Origin: Persicaria tinctoria
Taxonomy: Eukaryota; Streptophyta; Magnoliopsida; Caryophyllales; Polygonaceae
Assembly (NCBI GenBank): GCA_037127255.1
Contig: JBANSL010000009.1
Span: 31,947,975-32,011,974 of the forward strand
Direction of reading: 5' to 3'
Length of the DNA: 64,000 bases
Position 1 is the stretch's first letter; each line of letters begins with the position of its first letter. The notes below the pieces were generated by a model, which made no database searches, had not been told where the DNA came from, and was given only the letters and a program-made list of their open reading frames with translations. The position numbers were made by a program, and so were the translations under genes. Below are positions 55,639 through 64,000 of this stretch, one piece after another.

Positions 55639-55738
55639 GAAGTGCATGTGTCTCGCTACTGTCTGGATCAATGACGTACATGTAAAGAATGTTCAAAGAC
55701 AAATAAGATCTATCTCAGTTGGCAAATATGGTGGTTAT
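55639..55738 (+). pseudogene. exon-like fragment, unknown gene
   Basis: The frame reads RKCMCLATVWINDVHVKNVQ and RQIRSISVGKYGGY, directly followed by GTAAGT, a strong donor. The product is unrecognised. A possible later exon near 55,880-55,930 was not resolved. Confidence 0.3.
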
Positions 55739-55739
55739 G

Positions 55740-56159
55740 TAAGTTCCCTTTCCGCCCCTTCTTTAACTTTTCATCATGATCATTATCTCATATGCCCGTT
55801 TCTTGTAATATGTGCTAACTGTGAAGACATGTATGAGGTTTCAAAAAAAACACCAGCCTGATTGAAATTTCAGATAATGATATCTTATTTGGAATGAGCT
55901 TACCTCTAGTATGCGGAAGTATGCATCGGACAGGTACATCTTGCAACTGCTTTAGCCATCGCATCCATGTTAGAGGTTTTTTCATAAGTGTTTCTGTTTT
56001 AAACTATCAGTAATAGGCCAGGAGCCAGAATCTGGTTTAGGTATATCCCTAGTTGTAAAAAATATATTTTCATGAAAAAGGCTTGACTTTTTGTTTCATG
56101 GGCATTATTTTTTTTTTGGGTTATAGGAGGACAACTGAATGGCGTCATGATGCTTTATT
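55740..56159. other. AT-rich non-coding sequence
   Basis: No gene or structured repeat recognised before the short array that follows. Confidence 0.35.
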
Positions 56160-56169
56160 TTACATTTTG

Positions 56170-56262
56170 TCGTGCAAATATAACTGTACGTTGTGCTTGT
56201 GCAAATATAACCATATATTGTGCAAATATAACATTTTGTTGTGTAAAAATAAAAAAAAATAT
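56170..56262. repeat. short 21-bp array, GTGCAAATATAAC consensus
   Basis: GTGCAAATATAAC occurs three times, with a fourth degenerate copy GTGTAAAAATAA. The last three starts are 21 bp apart and the first is 27 bp away. It is followed by two 50-bp AT-rich units (CCCATATTTAT / CCCATATTTAC). Confidence 0.7.
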
Positions 56263-56404
56263 AGATTAGGGATCACATAATATAATATAGATATTTTTTT
56301 TAATTTCCCATATTTATAGAGTGATTTTTGTAATAAAATATAGATTTCTTTTATAATTCCCATATTTACGGGGTCAATTTTGTAATTAAACAAAAACTTC
56401 ACCC

Positions 56405-56880
56405 TCAACCCCTGTCCCCGAATGAAATTCGGCGGCCTCCGCCGAATGCTCGCTCCGGATCTGGAATCAGATCCGGCGTCCTCCGCTGCTCGCTCGCCCC
56501 CGATCTGGAATCAAATCTGGCGGCCTCCGCCGCTCGCTCCCTCCCTCGCTTTCTTGATCCCTCGATCTCGCAACCGGACAGCGACTCCGGCCTCCGCCAC
56601 TCCCTCACTCAGCCACTCGCTCCCTCGATCTCGCCACCAGACAGCGGCTCCGGCCTCCGGCGCTCGCTCGCTCAGTCGCTCGCTCCCTCCCTGGCTCCCT
56701 CGCTCCCTCGATTTCGCGCACCAGACAACGGATCTGGCGCCACGCTCCCTCGATCTCGCTCGATTTCTCCTCTATAGACCGATCGAGATCGAGATCTCGC
56801 CGCCATAGATCGAGATCGAGATCGCCACCAGACAACGGAGCAAAGAGGAGGTGACCGATAGCCGAAATTAACGACATAAA
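56405..56880. repeat. GC-rich degenerate minisatellite
   Basis: Recurring words CTCCCTCGATCTCGC, ACCAGACAGCGGCTCCGG and GGCCTCCGCCGCTCGCTC give overlapping units of about 70-90 bp. Open frames on both strands (56422-56808, 56605-56895) are products of the repeat. It is probably an expanded gene leader inside a transposon. Confidence 0.6.
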
Positions 56881-56937
56881 ATAGACATAGACCACGGATC
56901 GATGGAGGATCCTTTAATTGGATAATGAAGCAGTTAA

Positions 56938-57282
56938 TTAATTATTAATGAGGCAAGTGTAGCTTGGAAGTGGATTGCTGGGGTGGGTGACGTGATAAAG
57001 AGTTGTACTGATGAGTATATCGATACCATACTTAAGGTCGCCCTTCTTGAACACATCCTCCTTGAAGGCTTTGCAAAGGCAGGCAGCTCTCTCCTCGTTG
57101 TTGGGGAGGCCTTTGAGACCGTTATTGCACCGAGGATCCGGTTTGATTCCGAAGGTTTCGCCGCAGTATTTCAGAGGGGAGAGGTCTTTGAGAGGGCATT
57201 TGGATTCGAGCAACCCGGCTGCAGCCGAGAAAATGAGGTTGAAGAGCATCAAAAGAGCCACCGCGGAGGTGTTGGAAGCCAT
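56938..57282 (-). CDS. small secreted cysteine-containing protein, lipid-transfer-like
   Basis: I choose the ATG at 57282 (AAATATGGCT, good context) over the in-frame ATG at 57312, which has poor context and would place ten polar residues before the signal peptide. The product is about 114 residues. MASNTSAVALLMLFNLIFSA is a signal peptide, and the mature part has six cysteines, including a CLC pair (SKC, KYC, RCN, CLC, YTC). This resembles the eight-cysteine lipid-transfer/hydrophobic-seed fold with two positions lost, so a secreted lipid-binding or wall role is possible but unproven. No intron is needed. A TATA box lies at 57368-57375. A paralogue with a nonsense codon is at 5533-5901, 51 kb away on the same strand, suggesting a dispersed small family. 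Confidence 0.65.
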   Translation of the reverse strand: MASNTSAVALLMLFNLIFSAAAGLLESKCPLKDLSPLKYCGETFGIKPDPRCNNGLKGLPNNEERAACLCKAFKEDVFKKGDLKYGIDILISTTLYHVTHPSNPLPSYTCLINN

Positions 57283-57367
57283 ATTTGATATATATGCTTT
57301 GTACGCATTCAACTGATGGAATGTTTATATGGTTTGGGGGTGGGAAACTATGGAGGGTTTGATAGGG

Positions 57368-57375
57368 TATTTATA
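57368..57375 (-). promoter_or_regulatory. TATA box of the secreted-protein gene
   Basis: TATAAATA on the minus strand, 86 bp before the chosen ATG, leaving room for a leader of about 55-60 nt. The same octamer precedes the paralogue at 5.9 kb. Confidence 0.65.
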
Positions 57376-57628
57376 GCAATCCATCGATCCGGGATCAATA
57401 TGTTGTATTGCCACTGCCAGCTAGGTACGTAGATTCCCAATGCCAATATAATTAATTATTAAGGTTGATCGATCAATTACAATTTACAAGAACTAATCAA
57501 ATTAATTTATTGCTTGAGGGTTTATTTATTTATTTATTTGAGGTGCATGTGGCATGAATTGAAGGAGATCGATCAAGCAGAATTTGTTCCGATCATTAAT
57601 TGATCAATAGGAGTACTAGAATTTATTA
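57376..57628. other. upstream region of the secreted-protein gene
   Basis: AT-rich promoter-side sequence with a short TTTA tetranucleotide run near 57523-57539. No other feature is supported. Confidence 0.35.
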
Positions 57629-57975
57629 CTGCCTTTCCATTCAAAATAAGTGTTGTATACTTTTGAATTTGATCCAAAATAAGTAATATTTCCGATCATA
57701 AAGGATGTCGTTTGGCTTTTTAATGCGTATTTTAAGGAGTTAAAACTATATAAAATATCAATTTTTTTAAATTATATTTTTACAACTTAATATTAATATT
57801 TGTTGGTAATAAGTATTAGATTATACAAAATAATAATAAAAAAGTAAATATATTATATAGTTTTTAGCTCCTTAAAATAGGTGTTAAAAAGTCAAACGAC
57901 ATCCTTTGTGGATCGGAGAGAGTATTGTTTTATGTTTTGTAGGCAATTTAATAGATAGATTAATGAAAATTGTTA
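57629..57975. mobile_element. Stowaway MITE, split by another
   Basis: It starts CTGCCTTTCCATTCAAAATA after a TA. On the far side of the inner element, GGCAATTTAATAGATAGATT matches the interior of the 14653-14904 Stowaway. It is thus a relative of that element, interrupted by the MITE at 57686-57922. Its right end is replaced by the next element. Confidence 0.6.
57686..57922. mobile_element. nested Stowaway-like MITE
   Basis: Inverted ends of about 45 bp (left TTTCCGATCATAAAGGATG, right inverse CTCTCTCCGATCCACAAAGG) are flanked by TA at 57684-57685 and 57923-57924. It sits inside the older Stowaway. Confidence 0.8.
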
Positions 57976-58030
57976 CTCCCTCCGTAACCAAATAATTGGC
58001 CCTTTGGAGTGATGATGGGTTTATTTTCAA
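57976..58030. mobile_element. Stowaway left end, truncated
   Basis: CTCCCTCCGTAACCAAATAA is a classic Stowaway terminus. The matching right end is absent, probably cut by the LTR element that follows. Confidence 0.55.
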
Positions 58031-60744
58031 ACAAATAAATTTATAAGATCGAAACCCCGCTATAGTATAGTAGGATCAAGTTCGTCCGTTGGGAGAAAGT
58101 CAGTGACTCAATTCTAGTTACCAAAGAGCAGAAAATAGCAAGAAGAGATGGAAAATATAGAGATTGTTTTGGGTTTTAAAGTTGCTGAATTTTTGGAATA
58201 AAATCAATATTATGAAAGATCTAGGGCATAGGGATCACCACAACGATAATCATACAAGCATTGCAATAAATCAAGTAAAAATCATGTTTTTATCTATCAA
58301 ATAGGTCAACTCGCATCAACCATAGCAAAGAAATCAATTTTATTTCACAAATTAATTAACTTTACTAACAATCTTACTTAGGTTATCAAACTTGTGTTTA
58401 AAATCATAATTACTATCCAAATTCACAATTCAATCTTTCAATTTAATTGCAAAAAGGAATTTCCCTAATTTTCATTGAGTACTTAAGCACATTGATAACA
58501 TCTAATTTAGTCATATTTTAGGGTTGCATTTGCATATTAGTTTAGATCATTTTCATGCATATTTATCATGTTTTATATTTTATTTACTTTATTTTGCAAT
58601 TTCGGAGTCTACACCGAGTGTTTATTGATTTCAGGCACTTTGAAAGCGATATTGTGGAAATTCAAGCTTTAATATGGAGTGGACATGATATTGGATTGGA
58701 CTTGAGGAGCTAAATTGTCAATGGTTGAAGTTTCTAAACTTGGGGGTTGTTTGATGGAATTAACTTTATAATTGGGTGTTGGGTTAGATTTTAATTATTC
58801 AATTTTCTGGGCCGAAATTGTATTTTTTATAAAATCTTATATATATATATATATATACTCCGATGGACATGAGAATGGGGGGCTCTTCTTCGGACTTGGG
58901 AGCCGCACATGGCTTCGGCCGGCGTAGGTTTAGTTTAGGTTTTTTTTCTTAATTGTTTTTGGTATTATACTCTGGATCGAAGACAAAGATTTCTGGTTTG
59001 CATTTTATTTTAAGCATGTCTTTAATTTATTCTATTGCTTTCTATATTATGTTTATATAAATTTCCCGTTCTAGGGGTAGGGTGAACCCGACAATGCCGC
59101 AAATTATTTGATTTCGATGGTTGCTTGAGCTTAGTCTTAATTTTATGAATTGATTTGATCCTAGTTGCTTAACCTGATTGATGTGAATCGATTAGAATCG
59201 TTTTTAGATTCAAGATGCTACAGCTGCGAATTGAAATTGGATAGTTGGATGGATTTCATGAACCCGAAAGGGGAATTGTGTCTATTGGAACCCTGGGATT
59301 GAACTTGAGGAATCAACAATTGTTATTGTGACATTTAAACGATTGTTGAGGACTCTTGAGGATTAATAAATTATCGTAGATTCTTAGGTTTGAATCGGTT
59401 AGGCAGAGCGCGATAGCGAAAGTTTAATTGATTTTCTCCTAAGGTCTATAAAGAGCTTAAAGGGTCTAGATCTGGTTAATTTAGACACAATTACTACAAC
59501 ATGCTACAGCTGAGTAGTGATGACTTTAGATAATTTACCTTCAATTTGACATATTAAGAAGACTAAGTTCGAGTGAATATCAGATTGAATTCTTTGTGGC
59601 ATTGTCGTGGGACTCTTTAACCCTGGAGTTATTTCTCATATATATTTTATTCATAACTTTTGCTTGTTTTTCCTAGTTTAGTTGAAAAATCATATCCCTC
59701 TTTCTTGGCTTAGTTTATTAGTTCTAGATAACAATTGATACATATATAATCCCCGTGATCGATATCCGTATACTGCAATTGATCTCCTATTCTTGCGAGG
59801 TTGGTTCAGGCTACACTATTCTTGTGTTGGTTTAGACCACATCACACATAAAATAGATAAAACCAATCAATTCATCAATTCATAGCAAAATTGCAAGCAT
59901 AACTATCATTGGGATCACCCCAACCCTAGAAAAGGTGACTACTCACGCATAAACATGGTAGACATTGCAAAATTCATGAAATAAATAAAAATCCGAATCA
60001 AATTGCATAAAAACCTGAGAATAATGTCAACAAAGCGTCACAAAAGCCTCACAAAACGTTCTCCAACCTTCGCCGAAGAAATCGCTTCAAAAAGCTCTCA
60101 AATCCGCTCACAAACGCTCTCTAAACGTGTGTTGAAAATTCTAAAAGTGTGCTGAAAAAAAGAGGTCCAAGCCTCCAAACCCTAAAAATCCAATTTATAC
60201 TTAATATCCTATAAATTAAATTAGGAAATAATAAATATATCAATTTTATCTAAAGTCTATCTAAGAAAAGGGGTAAAAATAATTAAATCCGGGAAAATCA
60301 GGTCCGCTGGACCCCATACCGAAGCGGGTGACCTCGACACCGACCCCCCTTAGGGTCGTTATGAGCATTGTTGCTTTTTTCTAGCTTCGTACGTCCAGAT
60401 TGAGCTTCGGTACCGACCCTGATGGGGTCGTTACATGGTCGGTATGACGGTGATCCATCTCGGACTTAAGGAAACGCCCGTATCTCCTTCGTTATAACTT
60501 CGATTGCTTCCGTTCTTTTTCCTATACGCTCCTTATTCTTTTCCGCATCTTTTCTCTGCTGAAAGTTTCTTCAAAAACAGCTTCCAAAATCCTGTAAAAC
60601 ACATAAAAACTAGTGAAGACATCTATTTCTCGTTAAAATATGAAAATTTATGCAAAAGACACTAAACCCAATGCAAAACTTATGAAAATGACTCAAATTA
60701 ATGATAAAACATATGGGAAAATATAACTAAAAACATGCACATCA
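58030..60744 (-). repeat. LTR of the minus-strand element, interrupted
   Basis: It starts TGATGTGCATG (60744, minus) and contains GCGTGAGTAGTC plus TTCTAGGGTTGGGGTGATCC, a motif shared with the 37.2 kb LTR. It is split by the solo LTR at 58493-59844. Without that insert it is about 1.35 kb. The far end is not precisely placed. Confidence 0.6.
58493..59844 (+). mobile_element. solo LTR with CACAT target duplication
   Basis: TGATAACATC...GACCACATCA, 1352 bp, has TG...CA ends and perfect CACAT flanks (58488-58492 and 59845-59849). It contains TTCTAGGGGTAGGGTGAACC, the same LTR motif type as its neighbours. Such solo LTRs arise by recombination between the two LTRs of one element. It lies inside another LTR. 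Confidence 0.9.
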
Positions 60745-62467
60745 AAATATCCCAGACTTAGACTTGCTTATCCTCAAGCAATAACCAATACCTACAACAC
60801 ATCCTTCAAGTTTTCGCCCTTGTCAAAAGCAACATCATAAAGTTTTAGCAATGCAAAGCAGGTGAATTTAACGTCATCACACATATATGAGCGATCCCTA
60901 GGCATAGGCAATACAATCCAACCTCACTGGGATAATGTGTTTACACTCAACTCTCAATGTGTTTAGGCTATGAAGAACAATTCTCAACTCGATTCCATAT
61001 ACAAACTCAGAAACATTGCAATTTAAAAGTAATTCCACTTCGCAACTAATTTTGTAAATGCAAACAAGAACCATTAGGAGGACTTCGCTCAATGGAAGAC
61101 TTCAAAGAAGACTCAATTCGGCGGGGTTGTAATTTGGGTTGGTGAGAAATAAAGGGTATGAAATTATTTGGCTATGTGGTGCTTAATAAAATCCGGGAAT
61201 CAAGACTCCTAAATCTCCAACACAACTCAATCAAACCATAACACTCAATCATATGAATCAACCAAATTCTCCAACTCATCTCAATGAAGAACACAACCTC
61301 TCAAACTCAATAAACCTCTCAAAAGTATGAATCTTGCAAAAGTAAAGGAAATAAGGTAAATTTGGCTCATGCACTTTATTCACAAACATATAAACACAAA
61401 CTTTTTTTCTCTTCTTTTTTTGGGGACGAAAAATAACATAAAAAAATAGTGCATTTATAGGGTGAGCCAAAAAATCCTTTTACATAATAACTCATAGCAA
61501 GATAAAAATATAAAACCAACCCATAACTCAATAAACTCACAAATCTTTCTCACTTGAAATCAAACACAAGCTCATTCCTTCAACAAACCATCATTCCAAC
61601 CAACTCTAAGTCTTAATTCTCAATTGGGAATCATGCTAAATTCGGCTAGGGATAATTTTATGGAGCTTATAAATAAATGTCTCAGGCTAATGTTCTGGCT
61701 TCAAGCAGAGATAATGCAGGGTAGGTAAAGAGATGATAAAATTGGATTAAAAGGTGCCTCCATCATTTAATTCTCATTGACATACACATATAAATGCATT
61801 TGATTTGAATAACTATCACAACATTTAGAGATGCATAAGAAGAGTAAATACACTCAAGAAAGCAGAGGGATTTTTATATGTTTTCCCTGTAAGGCCAAAA
61901 TTCTCACTAGGACAAATTTTGTTGGATTTAAACCTTTAGCTTAGGATCATATGTGCTCAATTTCATCACAAGTTCACAATCCACGTAAAAACATTTTTGA
62001 GGACTTAGGCTAAACCTTCCAAACATGCCATAGAATTTACATGATTAAGTCAATCATTATTTATCATCATAGGACATCTAAGTTAGGGTATAAAAACCAA
62101 GACAAAATGAAAACATGCATTTTTCTCTCTCTCTCTCTCTTTCGACATTTTTTCAATTTTTTTTGTAATTTTTCAGATTTCATGAAACTAAAAGCAATAT
62201 TAAAGTAACTAAAATATGACAAACGACTCAAATGCATAAAACTTAAACATGAATGCATAACATAATCCAAATAAAGTAAAATGCAACACATAAACATAAA
62301 CATAATCCAAAACACATAAAAATGACACACATAAGTTTTTTGAATCCTCCACCCCATACTTAAAAATAGACAGTGTCCCCAATGTCGAAAGAAAAATCAA
62401 AGTAAAAGGGAAAAGACTCAGAAACTCACAAAAGAAATTCAGAAGCTGCTGAAGACAATAATAAACT
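60745..62467 (-). other. 3' untranslated region of the minus-strand retroelement
   Basis: No gene. AT-rich sequence between a purine tract near 62350 and the LTR, equivalent to the 42.8-44.3 kb region of the other element. A (CT)n run is at 62126-62141. Confidence 0.5.
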
Positions 62468-63240
62468 CTACGGAGAAGGTGGTGGTGGTAATCGATGGGG
62501 TGGAAACAAAGAAGATGCCCAAGCCATGAAGGAATATTGGTGCGTTTCATGCTTGTCCATCCTCTTATTCAAGCGTGTAAACTCCTCCATAAGAGCACCC
62601 TGCCCATTCTGTAGGGCCTCATGGCCCAGTCTCAGAGATCTAAGCTCATCCATGATGTCAGTTAGGCTAGGAGGATGCTGAGGCGCAGATCTGCTCGAGC
62701 CAGCCCCGTCAGAAAAGGGGCGGCTACTAGGCCAAGCATCAAGATCCATATAATCAGTGTTGTGCTCGTACTGCCTGTGCTCATGAGGAGATCCTTGCCC
62801 AAAGGATCCAGAAGTTGTTGAAGATCAATAAGCTATCGATGGAAAGGGCGGCGGATCAAACCAATATATGCTCAAGCCGCGCCTAATAACTGGTCCACCA
62901 GAGGGATCGGTACCGACCCTGATATGATCGGTATGGCCTTGGTACAAGTGCTTTCTTGCTCCTTTCTCCGTTTTTCGCCCGTTTCCGTCGTGGTTTTCTC
63001 TCAAGACCTGCATTGTTAGTGCAATATGTTCTATCCCACCTATCTTACCTATCCTAAAATTCAATAATAAAAAATAAAATTTTAAAATGAAAGGAAATAA
63101 AGCGGATTGCCTCCCGTAAGCGCTACCTTTAACGTCATTAGCTTGACGTGATTACCTCAACTTTAATCGAGATCAGGGGGAGGTGGTGGATTCGGTGGCT
63201 CGGTTGGAGGAGATGGTGGTGGAACATCCTTGGGTGGTAC
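62468..63240 (-). pseudogene. C-terminal coding remnant of the minus-strand retroelement
   Basis: Frames on the minus strand contain PPPFPSIAY, then PSLTDIMDELRSLRLGHEAL and EEFTRLNKRMDK, a short coiled-coil-like segment often seen near the end of Athila/Tat polyproteins or their extra ORF. A sequence near 62905-62940 (GGTACCGACCCTGATATGAT on the plus strand) resembles part of the element's own LTR. No protease, reverse transcriptase or integrase motif is visible. The frame is broken by stops. Confidence 0.4.
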
Positions 63241-63759
63241 ATCTTAATAGGCCCTCAAGTGACATGATCCTTGCTCATTTGCTTTATGCTTCCTTGGACC
63301 ATCTTTAATAGCCTCACGAATAAGCTTGAACCTTCTTGATTGGACGCTCCAATCTTCAACCCATTCATCTTTCCTTAGAAAGCACTCAGCAGGTGTGCTT
63401 TCCTCATATATAAGTGATGTGATCTTATTACCATATGAGCCCAAGTCACACGAAATCTCAATTGAGAAAACAGCTTGGCGATACATCGGTATTTTGGATC
63501 CACCGAACTGTAGAAAATTCCGATTGAAGCCTATGAGCACTTGTTGGAAAGCTATTTTAAGTGGCTACAACTTCCATGAAGAAAACCGTTGCCAAATCAG
63601 CCTTGAAGATGACCGAAAATGTTGTTCTTTACAACAACATGAAATCTGGCAGCTTGTGAGAAGTGCGTTTATTGAAGACGGAACGCATTCAATGAAACCG
63701 AATAAATTGGTGCAATCAAGATGCATATTTTAATATGTATTGATGGTGTTGAAGGTTGT
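63241..63759. other. unassigned open frames
   Basis: Frames at 63244-63540 (minus) and 63326-63733 (plus) overlap and neither shows a known domain. One of the two is a shadow of the other. They could be retroelement-derived. Confidence 0.25.
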
Positions 63760-64000
63760 CGACTATTCGCCTTTCCGCCCCTTGGTTTCCGACCTCCTTT
63801 TCCATCAATTGGAGGGACCTTTTATATTATCCGCTCAATAAGTGTTTTAGCTACCTTTTCGCCTTTCATTTAGTATTGTTTTTCCTATATAAAGAGCTTG
63901 TATGCTCACTTAGAAATCAGATTTGAGATTAATGAAAAGTGTGTTTCCTTTGAATCGAGATGATTCTAAATTGTTGTTGGTGAGATGCCTTCAACGCCCT
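63760..64000 (+). other. promoter-like, possibly LTR-derived sequence at the window edge
   Basis: CCTATATAAAGAGCTTGTAT (63876-63895), followed within 80 bp by GATTAATGAAAAGTGTG, looks like the TATA box and leader of a short LTR. The partner repeat would lie outside the window. Confidence 0.35.

Larger units (their letters stand above)
58030..64000 (-). mobile_element. Athila/Tat-like LTR retroelement, minus strand, partial
   Basis: Read on the minus strand, the internal region ends with TTGAGGATAAGCAAGTCTAA and CTGGGATATTT, the 3' signature of Athila/Tat elements, then an LTR starts TGATGTGCATG at 60744. Further upstream in the element are an internal purine tract (TAAGTATGGGGTGGAGG, 62339-62355) and AGCGCTTACGGGAGGCAAT (63103-63121), also typical of this lineage. 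The left LTR is split by a solo LTR. The 5' half is not clearly seen, so the element is partial or extends beyond the window. The 58030 boundary is approximate. Confidence 0.6.

Noticed and set aside
57283..57312. Secreted-protein start at ATG 57312
   Set aside because: Weak start context and ten polar residues before the signal peptide. The ATG at 57282 has a strong context.
56983..57316. Two plus-strand ORFs opposite the secreted-protein gene
   Set aside because: Antisense shadows of the minus-strand CDS.
63326..63733. 135-codon plus-strand ORF
   Set aside because: No recognisable domain, and it overlaps a minus-strand frame of equal plausibility in a retroelement region.

Overview
This window looks like nuclear DNA of a flowering plant, probably a eudicot. 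It is AT-rich, with plant-type LTR retrotransposons, L1-like LINEs, Stowaway, hAT, Harbinger and CACTA elements, and fragments of plant genes (tubulin-folding cofactor D, L-cysteine desulfhydrase, a telomere-repeat-binding-type protein). No complete ordinary housekeeping gene was found. The best intact non-transposon gene is a small secreted cysteine-containing protein at 56938-57282 (minus strand). A decayed paralogue lies at 5533-5901 on the same strand.

Layout. 1-3,130: gene scraps, a CACTA end, and two outward-facing transposon ends around a TC/TA microsatellite. 3,130-8,550: GC-rich islands inside AT-rich inverted-repeat elements, the small secreted-protein pseudogene, and a foldback element. 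8,690-14,600: a nearly full-length L1-type LINE with an overlapping ORF1/ORF2. 14,650-24,340: Stowaway, Harbinger, TRIM and two hAT elements with readable target duplications, and a second LINE 3' end. 24,790-27,480: a CACTA end and exon-like pieces. 27,575-34,003: a 6.4 kb inverted-repeat element holding two inward-facing gene 5' ends, two inverted tRNA-like cloverleaves and a 21-bp repeat array. 34,005-35,079: a 1.07 kb CA/TA satellite. 35,080-47,303: a second inverted-repeat element with a TFCD exon and another 21-bp array. It was hit by a 5'-truncated LINE (17-bp target duplication), which was in turn hit by a young 9.2 kb LTR retrotransposon. 47,300-56,900: exon scraps, a truncated desulfhydrase copy, a CACTA end and a GC minisatellite. 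57,600-64,000: nested Stowaways, then a minus-strand Athila/Tat-like retroelement whose LTR carries a solo LTR.

Most unusual signal. Four short-repeat arrays (about 4.7-5.1, 30.1-30.8, 46.65-47.1 and 56.2 kb) have unrelated consensus words but the same period of about 21 bp. At least two lie inside elements that abut TA microsatellites and carry gene 5' ends pointing inward from the terminus, a Pack-MULE-like arrangement. One array is framed by two inverted tRNA-like cloverleaves with 6-nt anticodon loops. Separately, two different LTR retroelements each share a distinctive motif between the LTR and internal sequence.
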